Shown: one piece after another, positions 45,685 to 57,376 of the stretch
Layout: each line of letters opens with the position of its first letter
Position numbering within the stretch: position 1 is the stretch's first letter
Origin: Neopestalotiopsis rosae
Taxonomy: Eukaryota > Ascomycota > Sordariomycetes > Amphisphaeriales > Sporocadaceae
DNA length: 64,000 bases
Direction: 5' to 3'
NCBI GenBank assembly: GCA_023078685.1
Contig: JALGAS010000009.1
Location: 186,001 to 250,000, forward strand
The notes under the pieces: model-generated
Told to the model about the DNA's origin: nothing
The model's input: the letters and a program-made list of their open reading frames with translations, nothing else
Databases searched by the model: none
Position numbers and translations under genes: made by a program

Positions 45685-48636
45685 ATGACTGCCCAAAAGC
45701 GTGGCCGCGAGCCGGCTGGAGGATCAGATGCACGCACCACTAAGCAGGCGCGCTTCACGGATCCTGCTGCATCCTCGACGGGCCGAGACAATTCTGCTGC
45801 AGGGTCTCAGAACTCCCAAGGCTATACCAATTCTCAATTACCAGCTTCAACACAGGCTATTGACGATGATGAAGCTCTACTCATTGACGACCGTGCACCG
45901 TACGACGAAGGTCCTTCTTACGACCTCTATGGCACTCACGATGCCAAGATTGTCGGCGTGAGGTACTACAATGGCGTTGTCACTCCCCACGAGCTGGTGG
46001 TGTTGCATCGAGAGCCGCACAACCAATATGACCCGAACGCCATCAGAGTCAATAATGTCATGGGCCAGCAGATTGGCCACCTGCCCCGTAATCTGGTCGC
46101 TAAGCTGGCTCCATACATTGACAACGACGAAATCGTCCTCGAGGGAGTCCTCACGGGAGAGAAAGCGTTCTACGACTGTCCGATCAAGCTGTACTTTTAT
46201 GGTCCCAGTGAACCTTTTGCTCGTGGGACTATTGAGAATAAAATCAAAGCGGACAAACTTCTCAAGGCCACCGAGATGAAGAACAATAGAAAGGAGGCAG
46301 AGGCTCGCAGAAATGCCATGGGCATGAAAAGCGGCACCACCACTGGTACTGGTCTCGGCAACACTGCCGAGGCTACTCTACAGAAGCAAGAGCAAGATGC
46401 GACTCTGCAAAACCTCGTTGCTACAAGCGAGGCTCTGGAGTCGGTTCGCTCAGATACCTTCACTGATGCACTGGCTGCCAACGAGGATCAGCTGAAGGCC
46501 ATGCCGATGGCACCACAACCGGATGCCCTTAAATCGACACTGCTGCCATATCAACTCCAGGTAAGTTTTGCTCGCTTTGGCGCAGTGCCAATGAATTATT
46601 TCCTATGCTGCTCTTTGTGTGTACAAATGAATCTTTCTCACGGATGAGCTGCCGTGAATTTTCCTTTCTTCCCCGATCGCGACTCGAGTATTCCTTTAAT
46701 GCAGCCACTGTACTGAGAGTTGATGCTAAAGCATGTTCCTACTATAGGGTCTCGCTTGGATGACAGCAAAGGAGAATGTCAAGCTTCCTGCTGTTGGCTC
46801 AGACGAAGTTGTGCAGCTGTGGCAGCGCAAGGGAGCAACCTCTTTCCTGAACCTTGCATCGTGCTTTGCCACATCGTCACCTCCACAGCTCATTTCGGGT
46901 GGCATTTTGGCTGACGACATGGGTCTGGGCAAGACTCTTCAAGTCATCAGTCTCATCATGTCTGAAGGGTTGAAGAGTGGCCCAACACTCATTGTGGCCC
47001 CTGTCAGTGTGCTCAGCAACTGGGAACAACAGATCAAATTCCACGTCAAGGAGGACCAGCACCCTGACGTATTGGCCTATCATTCAATTGGCAAGCATAT
47101 GTCGGCTGCTGAATTGCAACGGTACCATGTTGTTGTCACCACCTATGGTATGCTCGCATCCGAGGCAAAGACAAAGAACTCAAACCGTCTCTTCGGTGTT
47201 GAGTGGCGCCGTGTTGTCCTGGATGAAGGGCACACGATTCGAAACGCGAAAGCTCAGTTGGCCCAGGCAGCTCACATGATCAAGGCGCAGTCTCGCTGGG
47301 TCCTCACGGGCACACCCATCATCAATACTGTCAAGGATTTCTACTCGCTATTGAGATTCCTGAAGATTACCGGAGGTCTGCAGGAAGAGGGATTGTTCTC
47401 TCAAGTCATTGCTCGCCCGATCAAGCAGGCTCATAGTAGACACCCTGACAGGATCAAGGCGGTCAATCTGCTTGGATACCTTATGAAAGACATTTGTCTC
47501 CGCCGAAAGAAGGAGATGTCATTCGTCAACCTCAACTTGCCGCCAAAGACAGAGTATATCCACCGTGTACAATTCGATAAGACCGAGAAGACCAAGTACG
47601 ACGCGCTTCTGGCGGAGGCACAGGGTGCGCTGGAAGATTTCCAGAAGAAATCAAATAAGGGACAACTGGGACGGTATACCAATGTCCTGGAGAGACTTCT
47701 TCGTCTTCGGCAGGTTTGCAACCACTGGACGTTGGCAAAGGAACGTGTAGACGATCTCCTCAAGCTGTTTGAAGACCAAAAAGTTGTTGCCTTGACGGAC
47801 AAGAACATCCCCATTCTGCAGAAGGCTCTCCAGTTGATGATCGATAGTGGCGAGGAGTGCCCGATTTGCTTCGATGAAATTTCCCAGCACGAGCCTGTCA
47901 TTACAGCATGCAAACATGTCTTTGGAAAGCCCTGCATCTCTAAGACGATCGATTTACAAGGTAAATGTCCTTACTGCCGGGCTGAGCTGACCCACGAATC
48001 GCTTGTGGAGACGGCCGAAAGGGCTGGCACACTTCAAGTAGACGACTCATGCAGGAGTTCCAAGACAGAAGCACTCGTCAAGATTCTACAGGCAACCATG
48101 AAGAATGACGGCTCAAAGGTCATCATATTCTCTCAGTGGACTTCGTTCCTAGACATCATCGCCTTGAGACTGCAAGAGGCTGGCATGTCCTTTGCCAGAA
48201 TCGACGGCAGCATGGTGAAGAAGAAGCGCGACGATTCTATCACCGCGCTAAATGACGACCCCAATACTCGTATTCTGCTTGCAAGTCTGCAAGTCTGTAG
48301 TGTTGGTCTGAATCTTGTCGCAGCCGATACTGTTGTGTTGGCCGACAGTTGTAAGTTTGAACCCCTTACGAAACTTGATTGATCTTTTCATACCTGACAC
48401 TTCCAGGGTGGGCTCCCGCAATCGAGGATCAAGCCGTGGACCGAGTTCATCGGCTTGGCCAAACACGGCCGACGACCGTGTGGCGCTTAGTCGTGGAGGG
48501 CACGGTCGAGGAGCGTGTCCTTGATGTCCAGTCTGAGAAGCGTAAACTCGTCAGCGAGGCGTTCCAAGAAAAGACCAAGGGCGGAAAGGCCAAAGACACG
48601 CGGTCCATGGCCGACATCAAGAAGCTGCTCTCTTAG
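45685..48636 (+). CDS. HIRAN-SNF2-RING DNA translocase (HLTF/Rad5-like)
   Basis: Three exons (45685-46560, 46748-48350, 48407-48636), with introns of 187 and 56 nt, give 902 aa. Order: disordered N-terminus, HIRAN domain (about residues 80-180, ending near [11 protein letters not shown]), and the SNF2 helicase N-lobe with Walker A DDMGLGKT (348-355) and a DEGH Walker B. A C3HC4-type RING (about 663-702; CPIC...CKHVFGKPC...CPYC) lies between the helicase lobes. The C-lobe has SQWTSFLDI and DRVHRLGQ. This is the architecture of HLTF and Rad5, which remodel stalled replication forks and ubiquitinate PCNA in DNA-damage tolerance. It is shorter than yeast Rad5, so I prefer HLTF-like. All catalytic motifs appear intact. 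Confidence 0.93.
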
Positions 48637-49023
48637 AGTTGGTCACTACTACGCTTTACATTTTTCGAATTGTCGAAATATAAAGGGAAAAGTTTTTCGC
48701 CCTTTCCAAAAAGTTTGTGGAGGGGGCCTTGAGATGCATTCCCGTCACCAAATCATCCCTCTCTAGGTTGCTATTTTTCATATTTGCACCCTATCGAGCC
48801 ATTTATGCTATATTGAATCGCTTAGCGGGCGCCCAGGAAGTATCGTCACAGTAGACACGAGCTAGATAAAAATTGCACAAGAGATTTCTTTTCTTTGATT
48901 TATGATTAAGCGGAATTGTCTCTTGCCATGATCAGATCTCCTTCATTTATGTTGCGGAAAATCTTTTCGGCATTGATCTATTGTCAGTGTCCTTATTTTC
49001 GAGACTATGATCTACATCTTTCA
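48637..49023. other. Convergent intergenic between SNF2 gene and FAD monooxygenase
   Basis: Short 3'-3' interval; no gene seen. Confidence 0.5.
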
Positions 49024-50479
49024 CTAGGGCCTTTTGATTTTCTCTACAGCCAGGTCGTATTCAGAGTCAATATCGTCTGTCCAAACCCACTTCATTCTGT
49101 CGATCACCCGCTTATGAATCTCTGCGACACATTCATCAAAAGGCAGAGCATCCATTCCGCCAGCCCGAGCCTGATATATTTCAACGGCTGCGCGAGATGT
49201 CGCCGCAACTTTTTGTGCACGGGGAAGGCGGACGTCTTGATAAATTTGTGCCCAAGAAGCAATGCCCGCTCCTGATGCTGACTGATTTCGAAAATAATCC
49301 TATTTAACAAAAGAGGTCAGCAATTTCGGTTTGCAGTGTTTTCATTACAGCAGGAGGAAACTGACTTGGAGCGCCCGCGCAAGTATATACCCATCTTCGA
49401 TGGCCTGCCCAGCACCAGCACCTGGCATTGAGTCAGCATAGTTCTGTCATGAATAACTGTCTGCAAGGGCCTACCCTGATGAGGAGTCATGGCATGAGCC
49501 GCATCTCCCATGAGAACAACTTTGCCACTTGCATAGACCCACTGGTCCAGAGGCTTGCGATCATTTATCAGCCATTTCGAGGGCTTTTCTGGCATAAGGT
49601 GGATAACCTTCTGTACTCTGTCTTCAAATCCTTCAAATGCCTTGAAGACATCCTCTTTCCGACCGAGTGCTGTCCAACTCTCCCGCAGATCCCCGAGGTT
49701 TTCCTCCTTCTCAGCTACGAATGCGACAATATTTAGTGTTTTGTTATCCGAAATTGGAAAGCACAAGAAATGACGATTCTTTCCCAGCCAGGTCACGGCA
49801 TAAGTATCGAAACCCCACCACTTCTCGATTTCTGATGTAGAGATGAGTCCGCGGTATGCAATCTGGCCACTATACTCCGGTTTGTCGGTGGCGAATTGAC
49901 CTCTCACTGCAGAATGTATACCATCACAACCAAGAACCAGGTTTGCTGTAGCACTGGTCCCGTCCTGGAACCCGATGAGAACCTCACTGCCTTGATCCTG
50001 AGAACCGATCAACATCTGGTCAGATTCTGGATTCGATTCGTACACACCGTAAGTTTGACACAGCGTTTATGCGTATACAGCGTTGCTGCCTTGCGCTCCC
50101 TTACAATGTCGACCAGGAGATCGAGAAACTCGGCGCGATGCACGGGCAGTTGCTTGATCTCCTCGGTATCGGCCGACGGCACCGTCACCACGTCGGAGCC
50201 GTCGTCGAACTTGCGAAAGGTGATCCAGACCTCGCTGCGCCGGCCGGCGATGCGAGACACGGCGGAGCCAACGCCGAGCTTGTGCAGGAGCTTGGCCGCG
50301 TTGACGCCAATGCCGACGCCGGCGCCGATCTCGCGGTACTGCGGCGCCTGCTCGTACACGTCAATGGCGACGGCTTCGGGCCCGCAGTGTTGGTAGATGA
50401 AGAGGGCGGTGCAAAGACCGCCGATGCCGCCGCCTATGACGGCCACTTTTAATGGCGGCGGCGTTGTGACGGAAGGCAT
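49024..50479 (-). CDS. FAD-dependent aromatic monooxygenase, salicylate-hydroxylase-like
   Basis: Four exons on the minus strand (50479-50048, 49997-49475, 49421-49366, 49299-49024) give 428 aa. A GxGxxG FAD motif sits at residues 16-21 (VIGGGIGGL). DG-motif-type LVLGCDGIHSAVR follows, then GDAAHAMTPHQG, whose final Gly is rebuilt at intron 2. The first intron is 50 nt (GTGTGT...TCTCAG). It restores the expected spacing between CVKLT and DQGSEVLIG, so an apparent frame change near 50045 is a splice site, not a frameshift. These flavoenzymes use NAD(P)H and O2 to hydroxylate aromatic acids or polyketide intermediates. The exact substrate is unknown. The gene lies 0.5 kb upstream, in transcription terms downstream, of a methyltransferase on the same strand. 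Confidence 0.9.
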
Positions 50480-50975
50480 TTTCCGGAGGGTTAAACCGAT
50501 GTCAAATCTCGTGCTTTATGGCTGTTGTTCTAGAAGTAATTTCTGAGTAGGTGGGCACTCGACTTTTGCTTTAAGAATTTGAAAAAAAATTGGGAACGCG
50601 ACTGGTTCCTAGCCAGCAATATATATACCCATGGACCATGCATTACTATATCTATTCTCTTGGTTGTTGATACCACCTTGAAGAATCTCGCTTATAATGA
50701 CCCCCACAATAGCGAAAGAGATCGAGCGGGGAGGTTCGCTCGTCAGTAGTATCATGCAGATCTCGGCAATCAGCTCCCTCCACATAAAGATGCTACTATA
50801 GACGTAGCTGTAAGCTTTCAGGATGACATGACAGACTAGCCACAATCGTGCTATTGCATCCAATATAACCGAACCATAGTGATAAGCTAGGTCAATGTAG
50901 AATTGCTCAATTTGCACTGCGCTCTTATTTAATCTTTGTACTTTCTTACAACTGTTCATACATACTCTTCTGGCT
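50480..50975. other. Intergenic between methyltransferase and FAD monooxygenase
   Basis: Contains one copy of a dispersed repeat (listed separately). Beyond that it holds the promoter of the monooxygenase. Confidence 0.5.
50681..50845 (+). repeat. Degenerate dispersed repeat, copy 1
   Basis: Shares blocks with copies at 52353 and 56838 in the same orientation: AATCTCGCTT, CCCAC..AGCGAAA, GCGGGGAGG/GAGGAGATT-like, and TGCAGATCTCGGCAATCA. Between-copy identity looks roughly 60-70% by eye. Probably a decayed MITE or transposon fragment; ends are approximate. Confidence 0.6.
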
Positions 50976-51830
50976 TTACTTGGTCGCAAGAAGAATGTAT
51001 GCCTCGAATTTGATGCCTCCAAACTGGTCCACCTCTTCTTTCACCGACTGCTTCACGGACTCGGCCCATCTAGCCTCTTCTTCCTCTGTATACCCCTCAC
51101 GCGCCTTGGCCATCAAAGGACCCGTCATCAATGCAGTCAGCCCGGCAATGTTCTCGTCGTCGGCAACGACCAGTGTCTTTTCGGTCAATTTTATCTGATC
51201 CTTGACGAATCCACCCTCTTCAACCACTTTCTGCAATACTCCCTTCTCGAAGAACTGCGGGTTTGGGGTAGGCATAAGCGGCCCGCCTGGACGAATACTT
51301 TCCTGCGCAGCGTGGACAATGTGCATGGGCGCGAAGCGGCGCCAGCAGGTGACAACAGCGAGGCCGCCGGGCTGAAGCGTGCGGTACGTCTCGCGAACGG
51401 CATCTGCAGGCCGGAAAAAGGTGAAGATGCTAAAGTTGTTGATGGAGTGGGTGAAGAAATCGTCGGGAACCGCCGCCGATGACAAGTCCTGCGAGTCGAG
51501 CTCCTTGCACTCGACGTGAGGAAGCGGCGAGGCGCCGAGAGACTCCCGCGCCGCGCCGAGCATCATGGGCACATTGTCCGAGACGAGGACGTGCTTTGGC
51601 AGCTGCTCCCGGGGAAGGCGGGCCACGATGGCGGCGGCGCCTATTCCCGGTCCGGCTGCTGTATCGTGAACCACCGAGTCTGAAGTGATGGGATTGGGCG
51701 ATGTCTGGACATCTTGGGTGATGACGTCGGCAAGAATGTTTAAAGTCGATTGACCTGTCTGACGGGTATAGATGCTGGCGAACTTGGAGAAATAGTCCGG
51801 CAGGGGGAGGTTTGGAACCTGTGTAGCCAT
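50976..51830 (-). CDS. SAM-dependent class I methyltransferase
   Basis: A single exon of 284 aa, starting at MATQVPNLPLPDYF. A longer frame adds 32 residues upstream (ATG-less in context of the family), so I use 51830. SAM-binding motif I is VVHDTAAGPGIGAAA, an Asp-Gly-rich variant of the classic DxGxGxG. Post-motif elements include a FTFFRPADAVRETYRTLQPGGLAVVTCW stretch matching the Methyltransf_11/25 fold. The enzyme would transfer a methyl group from SAM to a small molecule. The same-strand FAD monooxygenase next door suggests tailoring of the same aromatic compound, but no polyketide or peptide synthetase is in the window. The substrate is unknown. Confidence 0.9.
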   Translation of the reverse strand: MATQVPNLPLPDYFSKFASIYTRQTGQSTLNILADVITQDVQTSPNPITSDSVVHDTAAGPGIGAAAIVARLPREQLPKHVLVSDNVPMMLGAARESLGASPLPHVECKELDSQDLSSAAVPDDFFTHSINNFSIFTFFRPADAVRETYRTLQPGGLAVVTCWRRFAPMHIVHAAQESIRPGGPLMPTPNPQFFEKGVLQKVVEEGGFVKDQIKLTEKTLVVADDENIAGLTALMTGPLMAKAREGYTEEEEARWAESVKQSVKEEVDQFGGIKFEAYILLATK

Positions 51831-53609
51831 TTTAGGAAAGGCAGCAAGATTGACTATAGTGATCCAGGTGGGTTTGATCAAAGGGAAGAAAGAGGGAAAG
51901 CCGCGCTGAATGATCGTACACTGCACCTTGGCACTTGTTGCGAGAGAGAGTCTTTTCTATTTTATAAAACCTGACCCGTGCCGCGCCCTACTTTGTTGGA
52001 TGGACTCGTTCCTCACCAACAATTATTGTGTCCATCCGCTATCAACCAAATTGAACCAACTTGCCCACTGCATGTGGACCGTGGTATACGGTAGTGGCAT
52101 TAGCCTTCCCATCACCCACCCCGCAAACCCATCATCTCCCCACCTCAAGTTTGAATACTTTCTTTCAGCTTCCGACGACTGGACAACAGGACTGCTGGGA
52201 ATTAGACCCATCGCCTCCGCTACGATTCCCAAAAATAACGGAAGCGTTTCAGGGTCTTGATGCTCAGGTTGGATGGTATGGTTCGGCCTTCTTTACGTCC
52301 TTGATGGTCTTTCCGTCTCCTTTGGGGAAGATACAACCCAAGCAAGCTTACAATAGGTATCTCGCTTGACACCCACGACAGCGAAAAAGGCGAAGTGAGG
52401 AGATTGGCTGGTACCTTGCAGATGTCGGTAATCAAGTACTACCTCATTAAAATGATTTTGCGTCTGTATCTGTAAGATTTTCGAATGGGATAACAGGAAG
52501 AAGAAGAAAAATGTGCGATTATCTAGAATTTGGCATCTCGGTATCATCCGGTTGCTACTATGGTTGAATGGAGTTGACCCCATTTCAAGGTTCCACAGTT
52601 GAAAGACAGCGCACCAATCCACTAGTTTTAGGCACCTGAGGCATCAGAAAGTACCATAATGTACCTAACCTCCCTGAACTTGAACCGTTGGTGGAAAATC
52701 ATCCAGCGCCTGTTTACCCTCTGGCCGACGTTCATTTCCACCATGACCGGCTTCTCAAAGCTGGACAAGAACATGTATATCTACTGATCGCCTCTCCAAG
52801 TAATGCGTAGACCAATTTCCCGTCCAAACAATGAAAAATACAAAATCCGTATCAAGTGCAGGTCAGAGCTGACTGACATGAGTCGTCGCAGGCCTCAAGT
52901 CTGCACACCGAGAATCGCACACGTCAATACCTTAGTATTGGCTGCCTCACTTTCTGTCGCAAGGCTGGACACAACACAAACAGATTCAAGGCACCAGAAA
53001 ATCGGGTCAAGAGCCATTGAGTCCGAATCAGATATCTGCATCTGCATTCAACCACGGACAATCTTCGATCGCATGCAGGGTCGCTGATGGGAAAAGATCT
53101 TGCTCAACTTAGAAACGTCACGATTTGGGAAGATCTGCTTTCGTTTTTGAACAGCCACTCTTCATGGTTCTGAGTTGGCCAATGTAATGTTCCCTAAATG
53201 TAGTTTTCCAAAATGCTGGCGTCTGCTGCACCAATAGTGCCCCATGTATGAGGCTGAGTGAAGAACCATGCTTGCTGACATGCAGCAGCCCCCATGGTAA
53301 ACGGGCCTGAAAGATTTCGTGTCTATTGAGTCGGCGTTCCATCACTGAATCCATATGGCCAGCGATTGTGTCTGCCTTGTGAGGTGACGAAAACATGCTC
53401 GTGCGGCCAGAACGACTCAGGTACTTGGTGGCCTCTCTGCCAACGACCAGGGCCTGCTATCCGCCCTTGAGAAGATCGTGCTAGGAAGACCAAATATCAT
53501 GATGGTCTCAGTCGCACTTTCCTATCTCAAAGATCTAATCATCTTCTCCTGGCTTCGGTCGCGACTGTGAGAAAACAATACAACCTTCAGATCACGTCCT
53601 TGCATCGAA
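51831..53609. other. Intergenic containing repeat copy 3
   Basis: No gene recognised. Frames at 52023-52622 overlap on both strands; one repeat copy lies within. The right end is the promoter of the CorA-like gene. Confidence 0.5.
52353..52500 (+). repeat. Degenerate dispersed repeat, copy 3
   Basis: Carries ATCTCGCTTG, CACCCACGACAGCGAAA, AGTGAGGAGATTGGCTGGT and TGCAGATGTCGGTAATCA in the same order and orientation as the other copies at 50681 and 56838. It is the most diverged; boundaries are approximate. Confidence 0.55.
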
Positions 53610-56600
53610 ATGGAGAGAGTCATCGCTGGGACAGACGAGATTCCGTTCTCTTATGCCTCTCCGGATCTTTCAGGTCCAGGTTCTGATCGAAACCGCCTCG
53701 CTACTCGGCCTGAACCGCGGCGAGGAAAGCTCCAGAAGAATGCTATTGCTTCCTTGCGGTTATCGCGGCCACTGGCTCAGGAGCAGCCTGTCGGACGCCA
53801 CTCTGGAGCTTTGCATGAGACTGTTGACCTTGCAGAGTTCTTCACAAATCGTACAATCTTGGAATCAACCTATGAAATAGATGTACCGGCATCTGATTCA
53901 GAGGAATGGCCGCTTCAGAACAAGAACAACGACAAAGCAGGTCAAGGACCCTCATCGCGAGCCATTGCTCTAAGCAATAAGCATTCCAGACTCGAGAGCC
54001 ATTCTGTCCACAATTATGATCCGACTTCTCCATCACGATCGACGTCGGTGACTTCAGCGCAATATCGTAACAGTTTCAATGAATGGTCCATACAGTACAA
54101 TAGCAGTGTTGCGAGCCCACAATTACCGGATGATACAACAAAGAAGTCACTAATGATATTTGAGGCACATCCGGCTCAAGATGATCATGCGACATACACT
54201 ACTCAATCAGCGGGCATGCCTCGACAGGCTCAAAGTGATCCTCTCAGCGAAGGGATCCCTTTACGTCAGCCTCATTCGCCCGGCAGTGTCAACGGAGTGA
54301 CCAAAAACTACAACGTGGGCAAGAACCCACCAATCATGACGGGGAATGCAGATGTGTCGGGTCCGAGTATTGGGAAGTCAAATGGAGCGCACATCAATAT
54401 CTACCAGAACGCGCCCCGATACACGGAGGCGTCTGCACTGCATCAGGCAATTTCTCAGAGAAAGAACACCTCAAAATATGATAGGAGCCTGCGCGATTTC
54501 TTCCTGCAATGCGCACCAACGAATGAGCGACTTGAAGAATTAGGAAAACGATGGCTCGATCGTGTCCTCCTTCGCCGGCGACTTTTCCACTGCCGACCCT
54601 TCAACATCATGGTGCAAGATAACCTCAAAGGGTACGCTGCAAAGAGCAACCACGAGCTGTCTGACCACTTGTCCGATGATACCCACTGGGATAAATTTGC
54701 AGAGCAAATGTCCAGTGCTTGGCCAAAGTCATTTGGCAAACTTATCCCCCAAGACGACGGAGAAGCGCGTCAATTCCTCTTTGATGCACCATACTTGGAC
54801 AATGACACCATATTTGCTTGTCGCAAAGTCTGTGAGTTGGGAGAATTGCCATCTCGAGTGGAAATTCTGTTTAATGGAGTCAAGATCCACCTTGATCATG
54901 ATGATGATGTGTTGTGGTAGGCCAGTCCTGATTCCTCCAATCCAGCCACATGCTCAAATTCGATTGTCCTAATTGTCTCTTCTCTACAGGCAGGTGATGC
55001 CAAGTATCGCGACAACTTCTCTTTCCATCTCAACTGTAGCTCTATTAGAGTGCCTTTTTGCCCCGATCCACAATGGCTATACTGGTTCTGGAATATCTGG
55101 TTTCGGGACATTGATTGACTGGTTCCCGATTCAGAATACAACGCCCGTCCTCTACAGGTCAGGAGATCTGGGATTGGGAGACTGGCTGTGCATCCGAGTA
55201 AACTTACGTACTTGCGTCCCCGATGACGAGGGCTTTCGCGCAAGAAGATTCAAAGATGGCTCAGGTTGCTCGCCAGCAGGCTTAGGATTCCCTTTGAAGA
55301 GACAGGCAGCGCGACTTCCAGGTCTCTCCAAAGATGGAGACCAGTCGGCCGTTGAATATCTTCTATCAGTCGCCATTGTGATGAGGAAGAAGGTCCAAAA
55401 TGAAATGCCATCCATTCTAAAATACAGTGTCGTTAACTGAGTGGACTATCGCACCGATCTCAATGCACGTTCCGAGCGTACCTCACGCGCGCCCGTCCTC
55501 TCGAATGCGGTTGATCGTGATCTGGATTTGAAAGATTGCGGGAGCGGCGCCTCTGGGTTTGTGCAGTTTCTGATTGTGCTTGCTAGAGCTATTGATCACT
55601 GGGCAAAATGTTGGGACGCCATGTTGGATAAGATTGATGAAACGGTCGGAGTACAGGTGAGTTTTCTACAGTCTTCCCCGTGCCTTTTTGGAAAAATCCG
55701 AGCTCACATTAGAGAATCAGCTCCAAGACACGCTTGACAAGAAAAGATGGGAAATGCTCATGTTTGATAATTCTTTTCAACTTTCAGAACAGTACTTCAC
55801 AGTGCTGCAACTGCTTCGCATTTACCAGGACTGGATTGTAGAGGCGGAGGAAGGTATAGATAGTCTCGGCGAAGAACTTATCAATCAATGCCGATCATGG
55901 CATGCGTGGCAACATCAGCTATCACCCGTTGACGAGGTCGAATGGCCCCTGCTGATGGAAAACCTGAAGAGCAACTTCAGCAACGTCAATGGTTTCTTCC
56001 GACAACGAGTCAATTCCTTGAAAGAGAGAATCCAGAGGAAGAAAGATGAGGTGGAAAGTTTGCGAGATGGTGTATGTTGCGATCCTCCCCATGTCAAAAC
56101 TACTACTTGCTCGCGTACCTATTGAGGCATCCTCACTAACCTAACATTGTGTGTAGTTGTTCAATGCTGCTTCGTTACGCGAAAACCTGAAAGCCAACAC
56201 AATGAACCTATACATCGGGGTTTTCACTATCGTCACTGTCTTCTTCACTCCCTTGAGCTCCATTGCGGTATGTATACCATCGCAAAAACAGAGTCATGTG
56301 AGAGAACACATTCACTGAAACTTCACAACAGACGTTTTGGGCCATACCATATACATCGACAGATGCTAGATCTTCAACACCAAAGGAATTCTTGACCAGT
56401 TTTATCACAGTTCCACTTCTGACGTACATAGCATCTGGGGGCATCATCGCATACGTATGGACTCGTGCATCGCCCAGTCTCGAAACGAGCATTCAGGTCA
56501 AGCTAAGGCGTGTAAGCGGGATAATCTGGGAGAGCCTGGGGAAATTGTTTTCAACTGCACTCGGGAAATTCCGGAAGAGGTCCAAGAATATACCATTGGA

Positions 56601-56658
56601 CAAAGAGGCAAATAGCGCCAAGGCGGATTCCTTAAATCAGTGGTCTTTACAGTCATAG
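53610..56658 (+). pseudogene. CorA-like membrane protein gene interrupted by an in-frame TGA
   Basis: Five exons fit in phase (53610-54916, 54990-55656, 55721-56071, 56157-56267, 56332-56658), giving 920 codon positions. The first 300 residues are Ser/Pro/Gln-rich and likely disordered. The C-terminus has a coiled-coil-rich segment (RIQRKKDEVESLRDG) and two adjacent membrane helices (about 793-812 and 836-855), preceded by MNLY where CorA has GMN. This layout matches fungal CorA-like Mg2+-transporter-domain proteins often found near STAND or ankyrin genes. Frame and sequence are convincing on both sides of a TGA at 55438-55440 (codon 586), between KYSVVN and VDYRTDLN. I found no good intron that removes it. 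It is therefore a pseudogene, a sequencing error, or a weakly spliced gene. Its role is unknown. Confidence 0.7.
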
Positions 56659-57376
56659 TGGAGGTGATTGCAGCGCAGGACATTGATTGAGTCTGTGGGA
56701 CAAGTTTTAAGATTCCGGTGGCAAATAGTCGAGGAGTTGGAGATGAGCTGAGAGCGTGACTAATCTCTAGTTGATCACATATGTATCGTCATCTCACGTA
56801 CATGTACTTATTGTCTCGGCTGTCAATTAGACATCTCAAGAATCTCGCTTACCCCCGCCTGAAATAGCTAAGAGGCTGCTGAAGAGTAGAGCGGGGAGCG
56901 AGGTTGGTGTCCTGCAGACTTCGGCAATCAACTACAATCGCATAGTGATGCTACAGTAACTGCATCCCATCTGCAATTCGAAGACCAGGTATGCCAGCGC
57001 CAAAAGTCATGGCGCAGCAAGAACCGCAAGTTCTTGCCAATAACACTATCTGCTCCATATCTATACAGGCATTCAAGTAGTCGAAAGACAAATCCCATGC
57101 CGAAAGTCATTTACATCATTTACTTGGCCTGCATCAATGGTCAATGGCGGCAAGTGTTATCCGAACTCTGCATTGGTGGATGTAACCTCACTATAGCCCC
57201 GACTCAACCTGGTCCATAGCAGTCAGCTTGAGTCAGCCAAGTGGTTCTAACTTCTCGCAATCTCAGATACGCATCGTCGAATCATTGGATTTCTTCGATT
57301 ATTTCTGTCTACTGTCCTCCAAAATACTTTTTGAGTTTGTTGGAAGAAGACAGGAAGTTTCGCGATTGACTCAAGA
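56659..57376. other. Intergenic with repeat copy 2 and MFS promoter
   Basis: No gene recognised apart from the repeat listed separately. Confidence 0.5.
56838..56985 (+). repeat. Degenerate dispersed repeat, copy 2
   Basis: Shares AAGAATCTCGCTTA, AATAGCTAAGAG, GAGCGGGGAGCGAGGTT, TGCAGACTTCGGCAATCA and GATGCTAC with copy 1, in order. It lies just downstream of the CorA-like gene. Ends are approximate. Confidence 0.6.

Noticed and set aside
49998..50047. Apparent frameshift (extra GT in GTGTGT) in the FAD monooxygenase
   Set aside because: A 50-nt GTGTGT...TCTCAG intron with a CTGAC branch site restores frame and the spacing expected for the family, so no frameshift is needed.
55004..55110. 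Alternative frame after exon 1 of the CorA-like gene (KYRDNFSFHLN...FRDID)
   Set aside because: It looks protein-like but needs a different acceptor phase and meets a TGA at once. The spliced frame starting WQVMPSIATT continues 149 codons and joins later exons in phase.
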